DNA of 64,000 nt, from positions 18,546,183 through 18,610,182 of the forward strand of contig CM044960.1 in assembly GCA_024516035.1 (NCBI GenBank), in the 5' to 3' direction. Each line of letters opens with the position of its first letter. Positions within the stretch are counted from its first letter, which is position 1. Origin of the DNA: Bactericera cockerelli. Taxonomy: Eukaryota; Arthropoda; Insecta; Hemiptera; Triozidae. The notes below the pieces were generated by a model. The model saw only the letters and a program-made list of their open reading frames with translations. It was not told where the DNA came from and did no database searches. Positions 13,162-23,306 of the stretch are shown in pieces. Made by a program: the position numbers and the translations under genes.

Positions 13162-14407
13162 GAGAAAGAAAAATATTGTTGTCCAATGATAAAAAATACA
13201 AATACAATGCTTTTGAAGAGAGAGCATATTTTATTTTACAATAAATTCTTGATATGAAAACATAGACGAATACAAAGGATAAGGATCTGTACAAAAAGGA
13301 AATCTTATTCGAGAAGGTTTCACAATAACAGAAAAAAAAGCATGAACAAGAGTTGATAGATGAAATAAAGACTATCCTGTAGGAATAATGATCTGGGGGA
13401 AAAGAAAAGAAATGATTCAGCCTAGCACCACAGAGGCTAGTTCAGCATAGAGTTCAAGCAACATTTAGGAAATAAACAATAATTGGGTACGTATAAAGAT
13501 TAAATGAGTTAAGGGGCCTTTTTTTCAAATTTCTGCAGTGGACAAAACAACCCACACATGCATAGTACGCTTTTGAAAAGGAATTATAAGTGGATGCGTA
13601 GTAAGTCACAATCAGGTTGACCCAACCACACCAGACTAGTAGACTCCCCATCACGAAAGAATTGGTAAGATTCCCTTACTACGAAATTCTACTGACGCTG
13701 TGAATAAAATGTAATAACAAAATTTCAAGTGGAACAAAGAAATTCCTGGAAAATTCTCGTGTGTCCATCTAAAATTTTCTTCGTTCTACGAGAGGAAAAA
13801 TAAGGCTATTAAATCATTAAAGCGATGGGAAAAAGCGGGAAAAAAATTCGACGAAGGTCCAAACCTTTTTTTTCCAAATTGAGAGAAGCGTGTTCAAGAG
13901 CATCATCTTGAGAACACAATGCCCGCCCTAGCCCTGGTAAGTAGTTGCTACAAACAAACGAAAAAACACTTAAACATTTGGAACTCAGGGGGGCGAGGGG
14001 TTATTTCTTTCTCGAGAAGTTAGGTGGAGGGGGTTATTGTAACATGATAGGATAAATAGAAGGGGTGAATGGGGGAGGGGGAGGAGGGGAAAAATATAAT
14101 GGGATATAAGAAAAAGAATAAGAAAGGAATTTCGGAGGGGTAAATCAAAGAAGAAGTAGCAGTACTCAGTACGAGTGATATAAATTAAGGACAGAACACT
14201 TCTTCGTATAATTGAAAACATATTTTCATGGATGTAAAAAATAAACACAGTTGGAAAACAGTTCTTCCACAATCTAATGTGTCCATGTAACATTAAATAA
14301 TTCAGTGAGTCAAAATTATATGACTTTTGTAAAATTAGTTCATTTGAGGAAGGAACAGGGTTAAAAATTGTGGTCCAAAGTTAGCTCGGCACCCAGATCA
14401 ACAACAA
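10556..14407. other. Non-coding stretch with microsatellites
   Basis: No gene supported. It holds a (TTTA)n run (about 11388-11418), pyrimidine-rich DNA (12230-12435), an (AG)n microsatellite (13107-13159) and a purine-rich tract (13985-14130). Open frames across these tracts are low-complexity Ser/Leu or Arg/Glu repeats, not proteins. Confidence 0.6.
13107..13159. repeat. (AG)n microsatellite
   Basis: About 26 uninterrupted AG units. It opens all three reverse frames as SLSL runs, which explains the local overlapping ORFs. Confidence 0.97.
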
Positions 14408-14505
14408 TGCTAGCTCGATCTTTAGGACAGCGGAGTCGCAACCTAGAGGTCGGTGGTTCGACGTGCAACCATGGCAGCAAATTTTATTGAGGCGGGTTTG
14501 AGTAA
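14408..14505 (+). repeat. Diverged tRNA-derived SINE, family A
   Basis: GCTAGCTCGATC, then CCTAGAGGTCGGTGGTTCGA, then CAGCAAATTTTATTGAGGCG and GGTTTGAGTA match the head and start of the body of family A (best copy 30228-30370). The box B sequence is altered. Confidence 0.5.
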
Positions 14506-15913
14506 GAAAATTGAATGAGATGAAAGAAAAGAAAAGAAAGAAGTGAATGTGTTGAATGGTGGTGTATCTTCCAAGATTGTTCCAATTAAGTTTAGTGGAA
14601 GCAAAATAAATACATTTCTTTCATTTTCTTGACATGAAATTTTTAGAGAAAGTTGTCTGAACCCATCATGTTTGTGTCAAATGTGGAAGAGAGTGTTCCT
14701 GTGTCGTAAGCTTTGATGGAAGTTGAGAGAAAAGATAATGGTGCTATTAGTGAGGCTTATGAAATCTTCCCATACTCATATTACTCATAGTTCTTTCTTC
14801 CTAGAGACCATTTTCTGGCAGAGCTAGATTTATTGTCATCGTTTAAAGGAATATAGTATGAAATTATTGGTTTAGATTATTGAATATTGAAAGAATATTT
14901 TAGACAGCACTTAAATATTCATGATTTAATTTTGGGGAGTTTCAAGTGTAATAACAACTTTTATAAAATACCTATGACTGATAGAAATCCATCAATGAAA
15001 TTATCTTTAGAGCGCCTTAGACAACTCTTCTATTTTTTTACGTTCAGAAATGTTCTCTTGTCACACTTAACCGTTTAACAATCGTGTCCAAAAAGTACCT
15101 ATTGTAAATTAGGTATGTATGTGTATTTTGTGATTCCATATTTTCAATAGAAATGAGCATCATACTCCAGACTCCATGAGTGTGATGTTCAATTGTTCAT
15201 TCCTCTGTGATATATTTGAAGATGATAATATCGCACCCTCAGAATTAGATGGTGATATGTCAAAAACACCAACTTTTGGGAAATCGCAAAAGAAAGTTTG
15301 ACTTATCGCTGTATTAATACAATAAAAGCTACTGTTTTGATTTATATGTTCTAAAGTTGAGCATGTTCTTTTCTATAGTTCTATGTAAAAAAATGTATTT
15401 TTCTTCAAAAGAACTTACCTGTGTAACCGTTCGAAAAAAAGGTATTTTGACTTAAAACTTCATTCTATGATTTTGCCTTTTTTCGAGAAAAAATCAATTT
15501 TTAATAAGGTGATATCGTATTATATTACCTTTTCTTCCATGAGAAGTGAACAAAAGTGGGTATTATCTCGAAAAAAATTCGAGATAGCACCATCTATTAA
15601 CAATTTTGAAATGATAGTACCTTGATAATTTAGTTTTATAGCACTATATTACCATATGAATCGAAGAATAAAAGACAATTTGAAACTGGAGGTACATTAA
15701 AATCTATGCTTTTGGTATTAAGTCAGAAAAAAAAGAAAACTCATTCAGTTTAAAAAGTGAAATGTAAAATACCCAATTGTTTTATTGCTAAGCAGTAAAA
15801 GGTAGAAAACAAGACAATGTGAGTATAAACTTTATTGTTTCTTGAGACTTAATCTCAAAGTTTCTAAAAAGAAATAACTAAAAACAAATAATTATGAATT
15901 TCAAAAAATTGCT

Positions 15914-17553
15914 TGAGAGCAATAAATTCGGGACAGTAACTTTCTCAAAGTTTTTGATTTTTATAATTTTTATTTTACATTGGATTTTCAAGTGTGAAGT
16001 ATCCCAAGAAAGGAAATTTTGTTGGTTTTAAGACGGTGTATATTTTTTTTTCATTGTGAGCATGTTTTTCAATATAATAAGTCAATTAACAAAAAGAGGT
16101 CTAACGAGCATGAAAACACTGCAAATGATATCGGTGTTTTTTGTGTTATTTCTTCGAAGTCTTCATGGAAATTTGGCTGTTACTTACCTCTTAGTATCTG
16201 GTATTACCCCCTCGAGCTTGTATGACAGCCTGAAATCGATTTCTCATGGACTTGATTAGGTTGGCAGCCGTTTCTTGAGGGATAGTCTCCCACTCCTCAT
16301 AGAGCGCCTGTTTCAGGTCCCTGTGGTTCATTGGGGGCGGGTTTCGAGCATGGACACGTCTTTTAAGCTCGTCCCAGAGGTGTTTAATAAGATTAAGATC
16401 AGGACTGTTGGCTGGCCAGTTGAGGGTTCGAATACCGGCCTCTTGGAGAAAGTCACTTACAATACGTGCTGTACGAGGTTGGGCATTGTCTTGCATTAAC
16501 ACGAATCCATCACCCACAAAACCTGCATAAGGGACAACATGATCTTCAATGATGTCAGTGACATACCTCTCTGCAGTTAGGTTACCTCCTTGTCCTCCAC
16601 AATTGATGATAACGAGCTCTGTTTTAGTTTCCATAGAGATTCCACCCCAGAAGATACAAGATCCTAAACCAAAACTCACAGTTTCTTGAATATAACATTG
16701 ATTATACCGTTCACCTGGTCTTCTATACACCCTTTTACGTCTGTCATTGAAGAACAAGCAGGGTCGGCTCTCATCCGTGGACAGAACGTGCCCCCATTCC
16801 CCATTTCCTCAATCAGCGTGTTCAAGGGCAAATTGTAAATGACGTTGTCGGTGTTGTCTGTTGAGTTTGGGTCCCGTAGTTTTTCTTCTTGGTATGAGAC
16901 CTTTCTCTTTCAAGCGTCTCCTTACTGTCCAAGGGCTGACATCAACACCAGTGGCCATAACAAGCTGCTGTTGGACCTCAACACTAGACATGTCTCGATT
17001 TCTTAAGCTTGTCATGACACCATATTGGTCCTCCTCGGCAGTTGTCTTCTTTGGTCTGGCAGATCCTGGTCTCTGATCATAGCTACCTGTCTGCCGATAC
17101 CTTTGGTAAATTATGTTCACCTTAGACTTCGACAAATTTAGCTCCTTAGCAACATTTCTTTGCTTAACACCTTGACTCACAAGTAAAACCACTTTCACAG
17201 CTATGGAGTGCGATGTCTCCATGATGAAAAGAAAAATTCAACTGAATTTCCTTCCTCATAGTGTTGCATTTAAGGAAATTCAATAACTTACTGGCCAAAA
17301 AAGCGTTATCACAACAAAAAATCAAATTTAAAATACCCTCGGTGCACGTGTTTTCATCAACAAAATGAGGTGTTTCTGGAAAGTGGCCATTATCATTGTT
17401 GCATAGTACATAACCCGGACACATTGTGTATTTTCTGAAAGGTATGAGTACAAGCTTTTCAAATATATGCATACTTTAGCAACTTCATGCCACACAAATT
17501 GACCAGGACCAACTGAAACGGTGAAATGTCCTGTCCCGAATTTATTGCTCTCA
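15914..17553 (-). mobile_element. Probable nested Tc1-like element (1.64 kb)
   Basis: Bounded by 23-bp perfect inverted repeats at 15914-15936 and 17531-17553. The transposase pseudogene lies centrally on the minus strand. The exact ends are uncertain: no TA lies immediately outside the repeat, but TA occurs symmetrically 9 bp inside it (GAGAGCAATAAATTC), so the true terminus could be there. Length and content fit the Tc1 group of Tc1/mariner. Confidence 0.6.
16191..17222 (-). pseudogene. Tc1-like transposase, inactivated (nonsense codon and lost catalytic Glu)
   Basis: The frame is continuous for 344 codons from ATG at 17222-17220 to 16191, interrupted by one in-frame TGA at 16811-16809. 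The N-terminal part is a paired-type HTH region (RNVAKELNLSKSKVNIIYQR) followed by the GRPR-like segment RPGSARPKKTT and a second HTH with WTVRRRLKEKG. After the stop come GEWGHVLSTDESRP (first catalytic Asp), MQDNAQPRTAR (second Asp) and SPDLNLIKHLWDELKRRV. In Tc1 transposases the last segment is normally NPIEHLWDEL, with Glu as the third catalytic residue 34 residues after the second Asp. Here that position is Lys (AAA). The stop replaces the Trp usual after EHAD. Both lesions are G-to-A changes on the coding strand. The enzyme, which cuts and pastes DNA at TA sites in the nucleus, cannot be active from this copy. Confidence 0.93.
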
Positions 17554-18288
17554 TGTGTATATCGAAAATACCGGCAGATTATTTTTAAGTCCAAAAAAAA
17601 AATAATAATTTATAAAAGAAAGTAATATAACACATAATCTTTTGTATTAGTAATTTCTACCTTGACAAAACACAAAAAATGTTCAACAAAGAGAGTGATA
17701 TTTCAAAAAAATCATGCACAATTCAGTTTTTATGTCAATTACTGAAAATAAAATTTAATAAAGAGAGTGATAAATCAAAACTTCCGCAAATATTACTATA
17801 TTCCAAGAACTGTACGTCTCGATCCAAGGAGCTCTTGGTAACAACTGATCGTAATACCATCTTGTTCCAACGTCCCTCCACTTTTTTGACATAATCAATA
17901 AACAACACTAGCGCTATCTCGGGAACGGTAAGAGCTAGAATTATAATTCTTATACCAAACGAAAGGTCTCGTTTCGCTTATTTCGATAGAGTAATAAAAA
18001 AAAATTCATGATTTTTGACATATCACCATCTAATTCTGAGGGTGCGATATATAAAGGGTAGAGACTTTGACAAACGTTCCACCACAAAACTTTCACAAGG
18101 AACTTGAAAACTTTTAGAATTTTAATATTAATATGCTAATGTGTTTGCCAGAAATGTCCTACTCTCAATTTTATTTTCTAAGAAGGACAAAGTTGTCCGG
18201 AATTTAATTTTTTTGGGAAAGAATAAATTTAATTTTAAATGAAGTATTTGTTTAGAAATTCGATGTATGCGGGTATGCGCGTTTAATG

Positions 18289-18330
18289 CTTATGATTCTA
18301 TAGAGAGTTTATTCTCTATAGAATCATAAG
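18289..18330. repeat. Perfect hairpin, 18-bp stem and 6-nt loop
   Basis: CTTATGATTCTATAGAGA, GTTTAT, then TCTCTATAGAATCATAAG. No mismatch in the stem. AT-rich, with no poly-T tail suggesting a terminator. Confidence 0.92.
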
Positions 18331-18704
18331 TTTAGGGTACTTAATAAAATAGACGAATGGGAGTGACGCCTGTGGAGATAATATTATTTATTATTTTAAT
18401 ATGAGTTCTTGTATTAGATAGAGAATGAGCAGAGGAGCCCTAGATATTACAATGCTTATGTTATCCAAGAAGTTTTTTAATACATATTTCGGTCACACTT
18501 TCGCATCTAGAATGATAAATGTGTTATTTTTGACAAGCTGCTTTCCTTGCGGAAATTTAGTTTAGAGTAACTAGTTTGAGTCTTGAGTAGATGATACCTT
18601 GTTGAAAAAATCAATATTTTTTTATCCATTATTAGAAGCTGATGTAATATATTATCATTTTGCTAGATATAGTTAGGTAGTTCATTATTTATTGAAATGG
18701 ATTG

Positions 18705-18746
18705 TCCTTCAGGAAGATCATATCATAATATGATCCTCCTGAAGGA
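18705..18746. repeat. Near-perfect hairpin
   Basis: TCCTTCAGGAAGATCATAT pairs with ATATGATCCTCCTGAAGGA around a 4-nt spacer, with one A/C-type mismatch. It lies 375 bp from the hairpin at 18289-18330 and has a different sequence. Confidence 0.88.
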
Positions 18747-19485
18747 TACATTTCTATTAATAAATCACCTTGAAATTTGAGAAGAAAATTATTTGTATGT
18801 ACGCCTGGAAACTATCATAATTATGCAATATGCAGTAATTAACATAAATTGAACTTGTTCGTCTTTCCTTGATGAAGAGCAAGCCTTTTTACACCGTGAC
18901 AGCCATTGATATACATACCTACCTACATTTACTATTCATTTTTACTATAAAAAATAACTAGAACTCACTCGGTAAGACTTGTTTTGTACCTACTGCTTGC
19001 GTCATTAACGTGATCCCAACAGGACTTACACTTCTGAAACTTCCATGCTTAGCACAAAGTTTCCAATGTTGAGGACTGTGCACCATGAAAAGTTTTAACC
19101 ATCCTTTGTGAAGAGAAACTTCTTCAAAGCAACTTTTCAATTTCATTAGAACCGAGAGTAATTCGATTTCTTATGTGGATGACTCGTCTGAAAGTTTCTA
19201 CGGGTAGGTACTTGAATTTTTATATTATATTTAATCAACTAACTATAAGTTTCGTAGCAGTTCTAAATAAAAATCGTGAACCAGTGAATTCCATTCTATT
19301 GAATATCTGTAGTTGTATAACTTACTATTGTATTAGAAAAGCAAATGCAACTGATCCTGATGCGACGTTCAGAGCTAGATGAATCCTATTTTAGCCTGGA
19401 GGACTCATTTATTTTCAAATGGTGTGGTGTTAAGTGGAGCTGAATGAGACCAGCCCCAAATCACGGCGATAGAAATTTTGATGGA

Positions 19486-19750
19486 TTTTTTTATTTTAAG
19501 TGGGGTTTAACGTCGCTTTCAACTGCCATGGTCATATCACGACGGGGGTTTTACCCTCCATTCGCAGGAAACTCACAAACCTGCTACTCAAATTGACCTC
19601 ACCCAGCCTGAGTGGGGCCGGGAAAAGCCAGCGTCACGAGAATTAGAATTTGTATGGTCACCCATCCAAGTCTTAACCTCGCTGGATGTCGCTTAACTTC
19701 GGTGTTCTGAAGGGAACCGGTGTATTCAACATGCCATCGACGCTGGCTTT
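19486..19750 (-). repeat. 5S rRNA-derived SINE (family B, SINE3-like), best copy
   Basis: Read on the minus strand from 19750 it starts GCGTCGATGGCATGTTGAAT, then ACACCGGTTCCCTTCAGAAC, ACCGAAGTTAAGC and TTGGATGGGTGACC. These are the landmark segments of eukaryotic 5S rRNA, in order, including the internal promoter region. It then continues into an unrelated body (CGTGACGCTGGCTTTTCCCG, CCACTCAGGCTGGGTGAGG, GGAGGGTAAAACCCCCGTCG, AAGCGACGTTAAACCCCAC) and an A-rich tail (T-rich on the plus strand near 19486). 5S-headed SINEs are called SINE3. The copy is too diverged to be a 5S gene. Other copies are listed across the window. Confidence 0.88.
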
Positions 19751-19937
19751 GGATTTTTGTTGTTGTTGCATTTATGGAATATTTTTCACCGATCAATGCT
19801 GGGTATTTAGCTTACTCCATCAGTATAGTCTCAAAGATAAAAATACTATTTCAAAGATGATATTAAAACAGTGTCGTATAACCACACTGTTTTAAAACTA
19901 GGAATATACAATCGAACCTGGATATAAAAGGCAAATC

Positions 19938-20676
19938 AATATAAGAGAAGAATTTCGTGGTCCAATTTATGTCTATACAAGTATACCTACATAATATAAT
20001 GTAATAACCTCTTCAAAAGAGAAGCCTGAATATAAGAGAAGAATTTCGTGGTCCAATTTATGTCTATACAAGTATACCTACATAATATAATGTAATAACC
20101 TCTTCAAAAGAGAAGCCTGAATATAAGAAAAGAATTTCGTGGTCCAATTTATGTCTATACAAGTATACCTACATAATATAATGTAATAACCTCTTCAAAA
20201 GAGAAGCCTGAATATAAGAGAAGAATTTCGTGGTCCAATTTATGTCTATACAAGTATACCTACATAATATAATGTAATAACCTCTTCAAAAGAGAAGCCT
20301 GAATATAAGAGAATAATTTCGTGGTCCAATTTATGTCTATACAAGTATACCTACATAATATAATGTAATAACCTCTTCAAAAGAGAAGCCTGAATATAAG
20401 AGAAGAATTTCGTGGTCCAATTTATGTTTATACAAGTATACCTACATAATATAATGTAATAACCTCTTCAAAAGAGAAGCCTGAATATAAGAGAATAATT
20501 TCGTGGTCCAATTTATGTCTATACAAGTATACTTACATATATAATGTAATAACCTCTTCAAAAGAGAAGCCTGAATATAAGAGAAGAATTTCGTGGTCCA
20601 ATTTATGTCTATACAAGTATACCTACATAATTAATGTAATAAACTCTTCAAAAGAGAAGCCTGAATATAAGAGAAA
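19938..20676. repeat. 91-bp tandem array, about eight units
   Basis: The landmark AATTTCGTGGTCCAATTTAT recurs with 91-bp spacing at 19951, 20042, 20133, 20224, 20315, 20406 and 20497, with the last interval 90 bp (20587). Units contain CTCTTCAAAAGAGAAGCCTG, a short palindrome (CTCTTnnnnAAGAG). Units are nearly identical, so expansion or homogenisation was recent. It lies about 230 bp downstream of the GPCR exon in that gene's direction, so probably intronic. Confidence 0.95.
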
Positions 20677-20704
20677 AAAATATCATCTGTACTAAGTTAT
20701 AAAA

Positions 20705-20880
20705 GATTTTTTTTTAAACTTCATTAGGTAGAACAAAAATATATACAGTAGAACACAATGAATATAAAGAAAAACAAAAGATTAAACAATATACAAGAAG
20801 GAAAAAAAAAGAGAGAAATGTCCTACCTAAAGGGCGGGGTTATTGCCTGTGGCAATAAAGATTTGGCATTGAGAACATAG
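20705..20880 (-). repeat. LINE 3' end (family with ATTGCC/GGCAAT hairpin)
   Basis: A T-rich start (20706-20718) then ACTTCATTAGGTAGAACA, and AAAGGGCGGGGTTATTGCCT followed by GTGGCAAT match the LINE 3' ends at 58590-58775 and 62258-63612 in the same orientation. Read on the minus strand this is a 3' UTR with an ATTGCC...GGCAAT stem and A-rich tail. No reverse transcriptase remains here. Confidence 0.7.
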
Positions 20881-20902
20881 GTTCCATCATTTTGGTACTC
20901 AC

Positions 20903-21118
20903 AATAATTCAAGCCGGCTGTAATTGTTGGGCCCGTCCGGCCACTCGGCGTAGCAGACGGTTCGCACCTTGCCGTCGCTGTACTCGATGAAGTCTGTGGT
21001 GTAGTAGAGGAAGGAGGGCAGGCTGAGGATGATGCTGCCTATCCAGATGCCCAGGGCAATGCACAGGGTGGTGCGGCGACCTACCCGGGGCTTCAGAGGG
21101 TAGATGATGGCGATGTAC
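20903..21118 (-). CDS. Rhodopsin-like GPCR exon, tachykinin-type receptor
   Basis: A 216-nt internal exon on the minus strand. Its acceptor is TTGACAG at 21119-21125 and its donor GTGAGT at 20902-20897. It enters in phase 2 and leaves in phase 2. It encodes the end of the DRY motif (R)YIAIIYPLKPRVGRR (TM3/intracellular loop 2), then TLCIALGIWIGSIILSLPSF (TM4, with the conserved Trp and a Pro near the end). The second extracellular loop follows with RTVCYAEWPDGPNN, whose Cys would pair with the TM3 Cys. Insect tachykinin receptors (Drosophila TkR99D and TkR86C) carry a similar RPR/KPR loop and a CxxEWPDG-like motif, which is why that group is preferred. The receptor would sit in the plasma membrane and couple to G proteins. 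No other exon was recognised. A related neuropeptide receptor class remains possible. Confidence 0.85.
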
Positions 21119-21166
21119 CTGTCAACAAGAGAAGAGGGGAAGTGAGTTAATGCGTGCATAGTTGTC

Positions 21167-21332
21167 ATGCCGGGTCCACACTAATGCCGGTCCACACTAA
21201 GCGAACATTGTTAGCTAACAATGTTTGCTAACAATGTTATTTCAAACAAGTCGTGAAAACATTTTCTAATGCGGGTCCACACTGCGAACATTATTAGCTA
21301 ACAGTGTTCGCTTAGTTGGACCCGGCATTAGC
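21167..21332. mobile_element. Short MITE with GGGTCCACACT-type ends
   Basis: Starts CATGCCGGGTCCACACTAAT and ends CTTAGTTGGACCCGGCATTA, which are inverted. Inside, GCGAACATTGTTAGCTAACA and a diverged inverted partner (TTAGCTAACAGTGTTCGC) form further palindromes, with an internal copy of AATGCGGGTCCACACT. It lies about 50 bp upstream of the GPCR exon's acceptor, inside the preceding intron. Confidence 0.72.
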
Positions 21333-23253
21333 ATTCTACGTATGAAGAGTACATATAACAGGACCAAAAGATGGCGCAAAGGAACAGAGCAAAAAAAAGA
21401 AATTGCGAACAGAGCAAAAGAGATAAGGAAGAAAGCAAAGTAAGTAGGATGAAGATAAAAAAAGAATTTGCGAAAGAGAGAGAAAGCCAAAAGGAAAAAG
21501 AAAGAGAGGGAGAAGTAAGAGAGAAAATAAAAGAAGATAGCAAGAACAAAGAAAAATGCAAAATAAAGTTTCAAAATAATCATCCAAATATCTATCTTTC
21601 ATTTTACAAAAAAAGTTAAGAAATATATTCCGGAATTGTTCATTGATATCGTTTTCACGTGAAAATAATATGGGTCCGCCGCTTCTATATTTCGCCTCGC
21701 CGATTTTCTCCATTCAACAATTATTTCGGTCGTCCCATATATTCTTAATCGATCATGGGGTATTTTTTTTCTTCTCCCATTCCCTAGGTTCATTTTAGCG
21801 GTAAGGCCTCAATTAGTATCATCAGATTGAAAACAGTATCATTTAGTCAGAGAACTTATAAGGTTTTCTCAAATGATTCCCATTGAATAGTAAATTTCAG
21901 ATAGTAGACAACATTGGTTATAATTTTACTGTTCATGTGTCGTGAAAGTGACACTAAACTACGGAGTTCCCTGGAAATCCGGAAAATTTTCACATGAAAT
22001 TAGGGACCTCACTACGTATTGTACCTATATTGTATGAGATAAACTAATGCCGAGAGTGCTTGGTATTTATTTTGTTGTTGATATTTTATAGAGAGGAATA
22101 GAAATATAAAATACATGTTGTGAGAAGCACAAACAGTGAAATGAAGGAGAGAGTCCAGAAAAAAAAAACAAAATTGGGAGTTCTGATATTGGAATAGTAA
22201 TATTTAGATAGCAAAAAACTCTTAATGGAATTAAAAAACTGTATGGGCAGTACATAGGTAATTAAATAAAATTAAAAAGAATAATTTACTCTCTTAGAAG
22301 AAGGAAAAAAGAACAATAGGTGTGAAAACTGGAAAGTGGAGAAGATCCAAGACTTGGAAAGATGAGCGAGAGAAAAATAAATGAAGAGATTTAAGGAGAA
22401 GAAATAAAGCGAGAGAGAGATAAAAGAATGATTTCAGAATAAGAAAGTGAACACAAAAGAGAAGAGGGAGAGAAAGAGAGAAGTGGAAATTAGAGGGAAA
22501 ATGGCATTTAAAATTAATATCTTTTTCTTTCAAATGAGGAGGTCTCAGGCGTCATTAGAAATAATATTTCTGTTGTTGGGTACCTTTATTGAGTCAGTAA
22601 CCTTTAGAATAGCAATGAAACTCTCTTCCCCTCTCACAACTCTGTCTCCAATTTCCTTTTAATCTCTTTATTTTTCAATGTTCCTGTTTTTAATTTCCAT
22701 GATCTCTGTCTTGTGATGTCTAGTCTTGTTCTGTCTGTATTACTTTCATGTTTGTGATTGCTCGGATGAAATTCTTAAGGGAGAGAATTGACATCATTTT
22801 TAAAATTAAATCAATTTTTTTTATGTCCTAGCGATAAATACTTGAGCGAACTTCATACAGGTAGTTTTACTATCAAATAATCAAACTGTTAATTTTATTT
22901 TAATATCATGACATACAAATATTACTAATAATTGTTATTACTCTGGTTTCTAGAACTGAAGTATCCAATATTAAAATTTTGTATTATACAAAAAGCAATG
23001 CTACAAAATTCTAAAGGGAAGCTTTTTTTTTTCTTGACTTGAGCGCAGGAAAATAATATCTGCTGAAAGAAAGAATAGTGAATGTCAGCTTACTCAGCCT
23101 TTCCCAAGACAGCGTAATACCATTAGTCCAACTCAGACATCTATATTTTTTCATGCTTACTTCAATTTTCTCCTTTTCTTTCTATGTCTTTTTCATCCTT
23201 CCCTTATTTATATCTCTCTCTGTCTGTCTCTCTCTCTCTCTCCACTCTTGCTT

Positions 23254-23306
<53 letters not shown>

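Larger units (their letters stand above)
15231..18047. mobile_element. TA-flanked DNA transposon with 36-bp TIRs enclosing Tc1-like sequence
   Basis: 15231-15266 and 18012-18047 are perfect 36-bp inverted repeats (outer end TCGCACCCTCAGAATTAGAT). Both are bordered by TA, the Tc1/mariner-type target. The element is 2817 bp. A second, inner inverted repeat (TGAGAGCAATAAATTCGGGA plus CAG; 15914-15936 and 17531-17553) brackets 1640 bp that contains a broken Tc1-like transposase on the minus strand. 1.64 kb is the usual size of a whole Tc1 element, so the likely reading is a Tc1-like element nested in a larger non-autonomous one. A single element with internal subterminal repeats is the alternative. 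The flanks between outer and inner repeats are not obviously homologous to each other. Confidence 0.85.
18048..19485. other. Non-coding stretch with two short perfect or near-perfect hairpins
   Basis: No gene supported. It holds the hairpins at 18289-18330 and 18705-18746, listed separately. The reverse frame at 18958-19146 has no recognisable motif. Confidence 0.55.

Noticed and set aside
13049..13294. Overlapping Ser/Leu- and Arg/Glu-repeat ORFs
   Set aside because: Produced by the (AG)n microsatellite being free of stop codons.
18289..18330. A microRNA precursor
   Set aside because: The stem is only 18 bp with no flanking pairing, shorter than animal pre-miRNA hairpins.
19655..19750. A 5S rRNA gene
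   Set aside because: Diverged from 5S, lacks a terminator run after the gene end, and continues into a repeated body. A SINE head fits better.
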